Source: Thecamonas trahens ATCC 50062 (Eukaryota > Apusozoa > Apusomonadida > Apusomonadidae). From it: a DNA stretch of 64,000 nt. The position numbers and the translations under genes are program-made. The notes beneath the pieces were generated by a model, which saw only the letters and a program-made list of their open reading frames with translations, did not search any database and had not been told where the DNA came from. Positions 1 to 8,327 of the stretch are shown here, in pieces (position 1 is the stretch's first letter; each line of letters begins with the position of its first letter). The stretch lies in NCBI RefSeq assembly GCF_000142905.1, contig NW_013657671.1:121784-185783 (forward strand), given 5' to 3'.

Positions 1-6
1 ACCCAC

Positions 7-9
<3 letters not shown>

Positions 10-63
<54 letters not shown>
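10..63. repeat. (CA)n microsatellite
   Basis: An almost pure run of CA dinucleotides ends two bases before the ATG of the leucine-rich-repeat gene. Similar CA/TG runs lie upstream of the genes at 33.36 kb and 57.33 kb, so such tracts tend to sit in 5' flanks in this genome. Confidence 0.95.
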
Positions 64-65
<2 letters not shown>

Positions 66-67
<2 letters not shown>

Positions 68-2018
68 GTCCACCCGCCTGCAAGAGGCCATCGAGGCTGC
101 AGGCCGCAGCGGGACGGGCAGGGGCGCACACCTGGCGGTGCCGAGCCCGCGCGGGCGGCGGGCACCAGGTGGTATCGGAGGCGCGGGCGGGAATGGCGCG
201 GGCATGAGCTCGGGAGGCGCAGGCGAGGGCGGAGCCGGGAGTGGTGCCATGCTGTCGGCGGAAGAGCGCAAGGCGCTGCTGGCAGCCAAGGAAAAGGCGG
301 TGGCGAGCTACGGCAAGCTCCGTAAGGTCCGCAGGTTCGGCGAGACGGCCGAAGTGCTGGCCGGCTTTGGTGGACATCGGCCGGGCGCGGCTTACGTCCC
401 GTATTGGGTCCCGCACGCTGAGGTCCAGCCCGAAATCCTTGTTCAGGAGCCGTTCCAGCCGTTTCTCATCGAGTACCTCAACGCCGCTGCTTCAGAGTTC
501 CATCCAGCGGAGATCACCCTCGTCGCTCATCGACACCTCGCCGCCCTCCCTCCGCAGCTGCTCGACGTGGTCACCCTCACCAAGCTCGATCTGACCTCAA
601 ACATGCTCACCGCTTTGCCGGACGGCTTCACCAAGCTGGCCAATCTCAGGTCGGTTGTCCTGCAGGACAACGCGCTGACGACGCTCGTCCCACTCGGCGG
701 TTGCCTCAATCTCACGGCGCTCGACGCATCGGCCAACGAGCTCAAGGCCATCGACTCGAGCATAGCTTCGCTCATCCGGCTCACCGACCTCCGTCTCTCC
801 GGCAACTCGTTGTACGAGCTGCCGGCCGAGCTGGGCAACTTGACCTCGCTGCGCCATCTCGACGTCTCGCGCAACCAGCTGGTCACGCTCTCGGGAGCCA
901 TCGAGCGGCTTCTCTCGCTCCACACCCTCATTGCCTCGCGCAACATGATCCAGGCACTTCCCCCAGCGCTCGGCTCGTGCGCCTCGCTCGTCGTCCTCAA
1001 CGTCGCCCACAACCACATTCGCGAGATCTCACCCGAGATCGGGTCGCTTGCAGAGCTCGACGTCCTCCGCCTCGACCACAACCTCCTGATCCATCTCCCA
1101 GACGCGCTTGGTAGGCTCTCGAGCCTCCGCAAGCTTTTCCTCCACGTCAACCGCCTCGAGTCGCTGCCAGACTCGCTCTGCCTCCTCGAGATGCTCTGGC
1201 TCCTCCGCGTCGACCACAACCAGCTCGCCGACCTCCCGTTTCACATGGGCCGCCTCCGCCGCTTGGAGCAGCTGTTCCTCAACAACAACCTCATCCGCTC
1301 GCTGCCAGACCTCGGCGACCTTCCGCGGCTTCACACCGTCTGGATCCACAACAACTACATCACATCGGTAACCGGCAAGGTTGATGGTCTCGTCAACGCT
1401 GCCTACCTCTACATTCATGACAACCGCCTCACCTTTCTCACCCGCGGCATCGGCAGCCTCTCGCTGCTGCGCGCCCTCTACGTCTTTGACAATGACCTCT
1501 ACGAGCTGCCTGAAGAGCTTGGCCAGCTGGCCCTGCTCGAGGAGCTCGACGTCTCGCGCAACAAGCTCCGCACCCTGCCCGATGCCCTCGGCGAGCTCTC
1601 GCAGCTCAAGGTTCTCAACGCCTCAGGCAACTCGATCACCGAGCTCTCTCCGCCGCTGCTGGCCCTGCCGGCCCTCACCCAGCTCAACCTCCATGACAAC
1701 TCCATCAAGAACTTGCCCATCAAGGCACTCTCCGGCGCCCTGCCCTCGCTTGTTTCGCTCAACCTCTCGCACAACCACCTCTCGGGCGCAGACATGCGCG
1801 CCGTCCGCTCCGTCTTCCATGCCCTCCCCTACCTCTTCCTCGACGCCAACCTCGAGAAGCGGGTCATCTCCATGTTCCGCTCGCCCTCGCACAAAGACTC
1901 GCTCGACAAGTACGACGAGGAGCTCCGGCGTCGCGGCGTCCGCATCCGCGCCGAGCGCGCCGCAAAGTATTCCGCCAAAGTCTCCCGACTCCGCGAGCTG
2001 GTCCTCGGCAAGCGATAG
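66..2018 (+). CDS. Leucine-rich-repeat protein
   Basis: A 650-residue intracellular-type LRR protein. About residues 150-600 hold roughly 18 to 19 consecutive repeats of 22-24 residues of the L-x-x-L-x-L-x-x-N-x-L-x-x-L-P type, the SHOC2/RSU1-like or plant PIRL-like subclass. These are usually protein-interaction scaffolds, often for small GTPases or kinases; the partner cannot be read from sequence. Residues 1-60 are Gly/Ala-rich and low complexity, so translation could instead start at Met62 (position 249). Residues 62-140 are charged and probably helical. There is no signal peptide or membrane segment, so it is likely cytosolic. It converges on the phosphatase gene with about 100 nt between stop codons. 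The LRR assignment is secure; the biological role is unknown. Confidence 0.9.
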
Positions 2019-2119
2019 AGGCCTATCTATGCTCGGCAGCCGGCGCCAGCAGCCACTGCCCGACAACGGCAGCGTGCAGCCCATACACCAATGAAACCGA
2101 TGCCCAGCCTGTTGGTCGT

Positions 2120-4726
2120 TTATCCGTGCTGCGACTTGCGCTTGCGCTTGCTTTTGCTCTTGCTCTTGCTCTTGCTTTTGCCCCGCTTCCCCTTGCCACC
2201 GCCGTCGGCGCCGCGCGTTCGCCGCAGTGCCCGCAGGAACGCGTTGCTCAACAGCTCGTCGTCGTCCGAGTCTGAGCCGTTGTCGGACACATGATTGACG
2301 TCCTTGCCATCTTCGAGATCGTCGTCGAGCAGCCGCATGAGCGACGAGACGTCGACGTCGTCAGATGACGACGACACGACACCCGCGTCGACGTCGTCGG
2401 CCTCGGCATCGTCGTCAAAGTCCTGCTCAAAGTCTTGTTCGTCCTCGACAGCCTGCTTGAAGATGTTGATGCCGTCGTACCACTGGACAATAGCACGGGT
2501 CTTGGACTTGATCCGCGCCTGGACAGCCGCCGACGAAGAGAGTCGCATGATGTCGACGAGCGAGGCACGGAGCCGGAGCCAGGCCTGCTTGACCCGCGAC
2601 CGGCCCGAGGTTCGGTCGACCTGGTCGGTGAGAAAGGCCTCGCGGAACTCCTTTTCCAGCACCAGGATGGTGAGCTTGCGGAGTGCCGACGGATTGATCC
2701 AGTTGAGGAACTGGACAAAGTCCTCGCGGTCGAGGTCGCGCGAGCCATTCGGCCCGTTCTTGGTGTACCCCGCCCGCCGCTCCGCAGGCGTGAGCTTGGG
2801 CAGAAAATGGTTGTAGTGCGGGTGAAGGCGCCACTTGAACCGCTTGATGCGGATCTTGCCGCGAGCCGCGAGCACAACTGCGCCGTCGTTGAGCGAGGTG
2901 TCGGTGTAGTTGGGCGCCGAGAAGACCGTTGTCACTGCCGGAAAGTCAAAGTCGGGCCCAGCCGCCGAGGCCTCGAACCCGTGTTTCTTCTGCTGGTGGG
3001 CGCGGACAATGCCGGTCACCGAGTTGATGCGCAGAAAGGCGTCGACAGCCGGCTTGCCAAAGTCGTGCACGTTCTTGCCGCGCGACGACGAGTGGAAGTA
3101 CGACTGCCGATACCCGCCTGGCGCCTTGCGCCGCGCCGACGAAAGCGCGGTGAGGTCCCACGACTCGGCCTGGTCGTCGTCCGACGCCGCAAGGTCGCGG
3201 TACGGGTCGGCCCAGAGCGTGTCCTTGAGCGGCCCGCTTTTAGGCGGCTCGCGGAACCGCGAGATGCCTTCGATGTGCCGGAGCTTGACCACCTGCGGGG
3301 AGATGCCGCCATGGACTGCCAGCAGCGAGTGTCCGCCAGTCCTCACCAGCGCTGCCAGCGGCAGCGCGTCAAACGTCTTCATCAGCTCGTGGTAGAGCTT
3401 CTTCTGGTACTTGCTCGTGATTTCCGCCATCGATCCGTACTTGCGTGTCGTCTTGCGCGACTCGTGGTTACCGCGGAGGAGCCAGACCCGCGATGGGTAC
3501 CGGACCTTGGCCGCCAGCAGCAGAAGCGCCACCTCGGCCGAAAAGTACCCGCGGTCAACATAGTCGCCGAGGTATAGGTGCTGCCGCTTTGAAGTGCCAG
3601 GAAAGCCCGAGATCTTGAACATCTCCTGCAGGTCAAAGTACTGCCCGTGGATGTCGCCCATGATGGCCACCGGCTCTTTGAGCACCAGCAAGTTTGGCTC
3701 CGACTTGAGAATCGCCCGTGCCTGCCGCACAATCGTCAGCGCGTCGGCCTTGCGGAGCTTGCCCTCCCGCAGAAAGTGGGTGTAGATGTTGCGGAGCCGC
3801 GGCCGCCCGTCGGCGTCAAATGCTTTGCCGTGCATCAGCCGGTTGTGGTCGTGGAGGAAGAGGACAAAAACCGGGCGGCTGCCGTCGATTCCGATGCTAC
3901 TGAGACGCTTCGACGAGCGCGGAACGTGGAAGCCGTCGTAGTAGAAGCGGAGGAGCGAGCCTGATGGGTGCTTGGCCATCTCGGCCACCGCCGTGCTGAA
4001 CGCCTTCATCGTTGCGTTCGCCTTGACCGTCACCTCGTAGTACTCGTCGAGATAAAACGCGTCGACCGTGACGCGGATGCACCCGTCAGGCACCGACGAC
4101 CGGCTGCTGTACGAGTAGCTGCTGCCCGCGGATCTGCTGCTCGACCCGCCCGACGAGTCCGTGCAAGTCTCGGACTCGGACTCGCTCGAGTCCGAGTCCG
4201 AGTCCGAGTCCGAATCCGACTCGCTGCTCGAGTGGCCGTCCACCCGCTGCTTGAGCAAGAGAAACAGGTTGTGCGTCGAGGCGCCGCTGTCAGAGGCCTC
4301 CTCGTCCGAGAGTTCGTACATGGGTCCGGTGTAGCCCATGATGGTGCAAAACTCGGGAAAAGTGATGCCGCCGTCGTGATTGACATCTGCCACCGCAAGC
4401 ATCGCCGCCTTGTCCTCCACCTCGAGCCCAATCTTGTTGAGCACCGCCTCGAGCTCCTCCACAGACACGCTGCCGTCGCCGTCGGCGTCAAACACCGCGT
4501 ATGCATCGCGGAGCTCGCGGAGCTGCATCCGCTGCGCCGCATGGTGCATCGCCACAAAGTCGTCAAATGAAATGGCATCGTCCTTGCTCTTGCCCACCGT
4601 CTCCAGCAACGCCTGTGCGTCTGCCGCAGATGACGCTCCGCCCATTGCCGTCAGCAGCGCACGGACCTCGGCGCCCTCCAGGATTCCGTTTCCATTGCGA
4701 TCTGCGGCATCGAACACTGCCCGCAT
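2120..4726 (-). CDS. EF-hand PPP-family serine/threonine phosphatase
   Basis: 868 residues from the first in-frame ATG. Residues 1-138 carry EF-hand loops at 9-20, 80-91 and 114-125, all with good calcium ligands, and a degenerate loop near 46-57. A Ser/Asp-rich linker (165-215) follows, then a segment (about 216-290) that looks like a ubiquitin/SUMO-type beta-grasp fold. The catalytic domain has the PPP signatures GDIHG (357-361), GDYVDRG (387-393) and GNHE (419-422), then RAHQ and SAPNY, so the metal site looks intact. The tail is acidic and ends in a K/S/R-rich stretch that could be a nuclear localisation signal. PPEF/RdgC phosphatases carry EF-hands after the catalytic domain; here they precede it. 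The start is doubtful: the ATG falls inside the first EF-hand helix, and the same frame stays open upstream without an ATG, so a 5' exon is probably missing. Confidence 0.85.
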   Translation of the reverse strand: MRAVFDAADRNGNGILEGAEVRALLTAMGGASSAADAQALLETVGKSKDDAISFDDFVAMHHAAQRMQLRELRDAYAVFDADGDGSVSVEELEAVLNKIGLEVEDKAAMLAVADVNHDGGITFPEFCTIMGYTGPMYELSDEEASDSGASTHNLFLLLKQRVDGHSSSESDSDSDSDSDSSESESETCTDSSGGSSSRSAGSSYSYSSRSSVPDGCIRVTVDAFYLDEYYEVTVKANATMKAFSTAVAEMAKHPSGSLLRFYYDGFHVPRSSKRLSSIGIDGSRPVFVLFLHDHNRLMHGKAFDADGRPRLRNIYTHFLREGKLRKADALTIVRQARAILKSEPNLLVLKEPVAIMGDIHGQYFDLQEMFKISGFPGTSKRQHLYLGDYVDRGYFSAEVALLLLAAKVRYPSRVWLLRGNHESRKTTRKYGSMAEITSKYQKKLYHELMKTFDALPLAALVRTGGHSLLAVHGGISPQVVKLRHIEGISRFREPPKSGPLKDTLWADPYRDLAASDDDQAESWDLTALSSARRKAPGGYRQSYFHSSSRGKNVHDFGKPAVDAFLRINSVTGIVRAHQQKKHGFEASAAGPDFDFPAVTTVFSAPNYTDTSLNDGAVVLAARGKIRIKRFKWRLHPHYNHFLPKLTPAERRAGYTKNGPNGSRDLDREDFVQFLNWINPSALRKLTILVLEKEFREAFLTDQVDRTSGRSRVKQAWLRLRASLVDIMRLSSSAAVQARIKSKTRAIVQWYDGINIFKQAVEDEQDFEQDFDDDAEADDVDAGVVSSSSDDVDVSSLMRLLDDDLEDGKDVNHVSDNGSDSDDDELLSNAFLRALRRTRGADGGGKGKRGKSKSKSKSKSKRKRKSQHG

Positions 4727-4746
4727 TCCCCGCAGCTCGCCCTCGC

Positions 4747-5133
4747 TCAGCTCGGGCTCCTCTCGGCTGCTTGCCTCGCTCCTAGAGCCCGATCCGGACC
4801 CAAACGACAGGCCCGAGTCCTCGTAGCCGGACTCGTAATCGGTGCCGGACTCGTAGTCCGAGTCTGACCCCGAGTCTGACCCCGAGTCCGACCTCGAGTC
4901 GGACCCCGAGTCTGATCCCGAGCTTGACTGCGACCGCTCGCCTTGCTCGCCTTGCTCGCCTTGCTCGCCTTGCCCGCCTTGCCCGCCTTGCTCGCCTTGC
5001 TCGCCTTGCCCTCGCCCTTGTCCCTGCTCGACCGCCGTCCGTGGCTCCGTGCCGTGTCCTTGGCCTCATCTGCAGACAGCTTTTCCCACCCATGTCTCCG
5101 AGAGACGGGTGTGTGTCCTTGAGCGTTGCCCAT
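4747..5133 (-). CDS. Candidate N-terminal exon of the phosphatase
   Basis: An open frame starting with ATG at 5133 begins MGNAQGHT, which resembles an N-myristoylation signal, and then becomes Lys/Ala/Ser-rich across a 9-nt tandem repeat. It lies in a different frame from the phosphatase. The phosphatase frame is itself open without an ATG from about 5068 to 4726 and there encodes Ser/Asp repeats like those inside the protein. I infer that the true gene starts at 5133 and changes frame through an unrecognised intron or an indel in the repeat tract. No convincing GT-AG pair was found, so the junction is left open. Confidence 0.4.
   Translation of the reverse strand: MGNAQGHTPVSRRHGWEKLSADEAKDTARSHGRRSSRDKGEGKASKASKAGKAGKASKASKASKASGRSQARDQTRGPTRGRTRGQTRGQTRTTSPAPITSPATRTRACRLGPDRALGARQAAERSPS
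4925..5020. repeat. 9-nt tandem repeat (GCCTTGCTC)
   Basis: About nine near-perfect copies of a 9-nt unit alternating between GCCTTGCTC and GCCTTGCCC. On the minus strand they encode Gly-Glu-Gln repeats in the phosphatase frame or Lys-Ala-Ser repeats in the frame that begins at 5133. Such a tract is prone to length change and is a plausible place for a frame error. Confidence 0.85.
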
Positions 5134-5522
5134 ACTGCCCTATATCCGTATTCTCAGCCAGTCGAAGCTACCGACAAGTGTACTGCCTCGGATTGTCGGG
5201 CTGGGATAGCTCGTCGGGCTGGAGATAGCTCGCCGTCCGTCGCGATCGCGATGGAGATCACCACCGCCCTTTTCTCCACCTCGCCGGTTCCCGGAATACA
5301 GGACAGGTGGCTACGCCCCGAACACGGCCAGATGACCACCCCTGGCGTTCCAGCTACCAGTCATCCACGCTCTACGCCGCCGCCCATGCCCCCTTACTCG
5401 GAATCTCCCTCTCCCCTCCCTTTGCTGGCCAGTCCTCGCCCTCGTCGCCGGCGGAGCGTCGGGTTTACGGCCTTTTCCGGAATTCGGCAAGTGATCACAC
5501 CACCAGCCACCACCCCTCCGCG
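5134..5522. promoter_or_regulatory. Divergent promoter region with GATCGC palindrome
   Basis: About 390 nt separate the probable phosphatase start from the KH-gene start. The only distinctive element is CGCGATCGCGAT at 5241-5252, a self-complementary core shared with intergenic DNA at 15438 and 61481. No TATA-like box is evident. Open frames here start only at GTG and look spurious. Confidence 0.45.
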
Positions 5523-7115
5523 ATGATGACTTCCACAGCGGACATCCGGGGCGTGGCCGAGACAGACTACGCCGCAGCCTTGGGCGTTGAGTGGCACAAC
5601 GTCATCGCAGAGCTTGCGCCCGCACAGGCGGCACCCACCTACCCAGCCGACGACGCCGCCACGGTCATCAGCGCCATTGACACGGGCGCCGTCGACGCGG
5701 TCACCCACGCCATCGTCGACCTGCCGCGCCTCGGATGGGCGGCCGAGACGGCGCCATCCAGCACCCTCGGCATGTTTGCACGGGTCTTTTTCGCCGCCCT
5801 GCTTGCCGGCGAGTCCAACGTCCCGCCGCTTGCTGGGCTTGCTGGCGGGGGCGAGCGGGCGGGATTGGCAGCACCGGGTACCGCCACCGTGACGGCGGCG
5901 CGACGGTTTGTGCTTTTGGCGGCTGAGGCCATTGCGCTCAAAGCAGAGGCGGCCGACGGCCACAAAGGCAAAAACCACGGATGGGTGGTGCTGAGCAAAG
6001 GCTTGCGGTCCGGATTTGTCGGCTCGGTCCAGCAGCTGCGCATCGCCGCGCTCTCGCACGCCACACTGCGCGCCTCACCGCCCGCCAGCGCCCGCGAAGA
6101 GTTGCTGCTCGCGCTGGCAGCGCTCGAGACGGAGCAGGAGGCGGACACCTGCACCGATGCATGGGTAACTGCTGGGAGGATGCTGCTTGCACTCGCGCCG
6201 CACCCGGGTCCTGAGCTCGATGGCGTGGCTGAGATGGCGGCGAGCCGCGGCCTGTGGCGCGGCCTGCGGCTGGCCATCAGCGTCGGGCGGGCAGGCCGAC
6301 TGCACGTTGTCCATCCAATTCGTGGCTCGGTCCTCCATGCCTTGGCCGCGGGCGGTGGCAGCCGCCGCCGCCCGCGGCCAAGGCCTGCCGCCGCCGAGCT
6401 CGAGCTTGCCGCCGCCACCGTTGCGGTGCTCGAGGGGGTTGTGGCGCAGCGCGCTGGTCTCACCCCCAACGGCTGCAGCGTCATCGGCCATATGCTCTCG
6501 ATGCAGCGTGGGTACGACCGCGCGCGCCCAAGCATGCTCGCACGCGCAACGCGGTGCGCCACCGTCCGGGCACTGCTCGAGACCTGGGCGCACAAGACCG
6601 CGGCGGTGCCAGAAAGTGCGGCGCCCGAGCTCGGCGCCACCGCCGACGACGACCCGCTTACCCGCCAGCTGCAGGAGGCCTGGCTCCGGGTCCAGTCTGT
6701 CAACCGGAGTCTTGCCGGCCCGCTAGACCGCTTGCTGCTGCCGCGCAGCAAGCCCGAGCCGCCGCAGCTCTTTCCACGCCTCGGTGAGGTCGAGCCCGGC
6801 ATGGTGGCCACCGAGCAGTGGCTTGCCATTCCGCTGGCCCAGCTCAAGACGGTTGTCGGCCGCAGCGGCCGGGTCATTCGCCCGCTGCAGCGGAGCCACG
6901 GCGTGGTGGTCCTCACCCCCGAACGCGACGCCGTCGTCTCGCCGCCGTCGCCAGCCGCCGCACCGACCCGCATCGTCGTTCTCGCCATCCTCGGCAGCGC
7001 ACGCCGGGTCCGCAACGCCGCCGCAGAACTTGTCGGCCTTGCGCGCCGCGGTCAACGCCACGACCAGCACTTCCGCTCGCTGCGAGCAAGGACCGGCCAG
7101 CCGCGCACGCTCTAA
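5523..7115 (+). CDS. KH-domain-like protein
   Basis: 530 residues from the ATG at 5523; a longer frame back to 5307 starts only at GTG and was rejected. Most of the protein is Ala-rich, helical and unrecognised. Near the C-terminus (about residues 434-510) is a type I KH-like segment: a hydrophobic strand, the GRSG turn corresponding to the GxxG loop, a second helix and a short beta-hairpin before another Ala-rich helix. KH domains bind single-stranded RNA or DNA, so an RNA-binding role is inferred. There is no signal peptide. It is convergent with the thioredoxin gene; the two coding regions overlap by 4 nt (7112-7115). Confidence 0.75.
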   Translation: MMTSTADIRGVAETDYAAALGVEWHNVIAELAPAQAAPTYPADDAATVISAIDTGAVDAVTHAIVDLPRLGWAAETAPSSTLGMFARVFFAALLAGESNVPPLAGLAGGGERAGLAAPGTATVTAARRFVLLAAEAIALKAEAADGHKGKNHGWVVLSKGLRSGFVGSVQQLRIAALSHATLRASPPASAREELLLALAALETEQEADTCTDAWVTAGRMLLALAPHPGPELDGVAEMAASRGLWRGLRLAISVGRAGRLHVVHPIRGSVLHALAAGGGSRRRPRPRPAAAELELAAATVAVLEGVVAQRAGLTPNGCSVIGHMLSMQRGYDRARPSMLARATRCATVRALLETWAHKTAAVPESAAPELGATADDDPLTRQLQEAWLRVQSVNRSLAGPLDRLLLPRSKPEPPQLFPRLGEVEPGMVATEQWLAIPLAQLKTVVGRSGRVIRPLQRSHGVVVLTPERDAVVSPPSPAAAPTRIVVLAILGSARRVRNAAAELVGLARRGQRHDQHFRSLRARTGQPRTL

Positions 7116-7918
7116 ACCATCTTGCCCTCCTGCGACATGCTGTCGCCGCGCAGCCGCGCCCAGAACACGCCCGCCAGCGCAAGAACAAGGCCCGAGACAA
7201 GGCCGACAGCAAAAAACGCGAGCTTGGTTAGTATAGTGCATGCAAGCGAGGCATCGGCGGCGGCAACTTTTGCCAGTCGGGCATCAACGCGTCCGTCGCC
7301 CACAGGCTCGCCGGCCTTGCCGCCAGTCTGGGGCTTTGCTCCCAGCCGAAAGACCGGATTAGGCATGGCGGCAGCAAAGTCTGCGCCCTGCGACCAGGCG
7401 TGGAGGGCAGAAAGCGAGCGCGCGCCGCCGTAGGGGATAATGCGAGGGCCACGGACGAGGAAGAGAGTCGGATAGCCACGGACGCCAAAGGCGCGGCAGG
7501 TGGTGGCCGATCGGGTACAGTCGATCTTGGCCACTCGCAGCTCGGGCGCGTCCTGCTTGGCTAGTGCCACCAGCACAGGCTCGAGCTCTTTGCAGTAGTG
7601 GCACCATGGGGCGTAGAACTCGACCAGCGTCAGCGACTTGTCCGACAACAGCTCGCCAGCATCCGCATCGCTCATATGCACAATCTGCCCGTTCCCGCTC
7701 CCGCTTCCGCTTCCGCTCTTGACCGCGGCATTCCCAGCTTCCACGCCACCACTTGCCACACCATCGTCCGATTCGCCTCCTTCCACACTATCAACCACCA
7801 TGCTGGCGTCGGCTGCTCGCCCGGCCTCAGCCACCGCCGGCTCAGCTGCGCAGAGAGCCACTGCCACTGCGAGCAAGCAGATGGTGGCTATAATGGTTGA
7901 GCTCAGGGGCAGGTGCAT
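7112..7918 (-). CDS. Membrane-anchored thioredoxin-fold protein (TMX/PDI-like)
   Basis: 268 residues from the ATG at 7918; an upstream extension to 7960 starts at GTG. Residues 1-30 form a signal peptide or signal anchor. A Ser/Gly-rich linker leads to a thioredoxin domain (about 80-190) with the active site W-C-H-Y-C (Cys106 and Cys109) and the cis-proline motif GYPT. A single transmembrane helix lies at about 232-255, followed by a short cytosolic tail. This matches the TMX branch of protein disulfide isomerases, which act on disulfides of secretory proteins in the ER. CHYC differs from the usual CGHC and may shift the redox potential. There is no clear KDEL-type retention signal. Its last codons overlap the end of the KH gene. 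Confidence 0.85.
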   Translation of the reverse strand: MHLPLSSTIIATICLLAVAVALCAAEPAVAEAGRAADASMVVDSVEGGESDDGVASGGVEAGNAAVKSGSGSGSGNGQIVHMSDADAGELLSDKSLTLVEFYAPWCHYCKELEPVLVALAKQDAPELRVAKIDCTRSATTCRAFGVRGYPTLFLVRGPRIIPYGGARSLSALHAWSQGADFAAAMPNPVFRLGAKPQTGGKAGEPVGDGRVDARLAKVAAADASLACTILTKLAFFAVGLVSGLVLALAGVFWARLRGDSMSQEGKMV

Positions 7919-8327
7919 GAAGAGGCGAGTAGGGGGTGGGGGTGAAGTGCCCAGCCCCACTCACTACTCCCCCTCCCCCCCCCCTCGCCCCTCCCTCCGG
8001 TTCCTGGCTGCGGCTGCCGACCGGGTGACCTCCCACCCACCCACACGGAAACTTGCCTCCACTACGATCCATGCCATGTATCACAGATCAAACCACAGCT
8101 ATCATCACAAAATCCCAGCAGCTACCTAGTGATGTGCCTGTCTAGGCCATGTTCGCGATTTACGCTCCTGTGCTGCAGCAGAATATCGCGCTCATGTTGA
8201 CTATGTCACCGCTATCGGATCTTCCTGATCGCCGCTTCTCGCAGACCTTGTCGTCACCCGAGTGATTCTGTGGAGAGGCTCGCGCAAGGCTCTGCGTGGA
8301 CCACGTGTGCGCATAGAAAAAGTGAGT
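7919..8327. other. Intergenic region without a recognised gene
   Basis: About 410 nt between the 5' end of the thioredoxin gene and the 3' end of the actinin-like gene, both on the minus strand. It contains a C-rich run around 7970-7985 and otherwise nothing I can name. It should hold the thioredoxin-gene promoter. Confidence 0.6.

Noticed and set aside
5639-7015. 458-codon minus-strand frame
   Set aside because: Antisense to the KH gene, Arg/Ser-rich, no recognisable motif.
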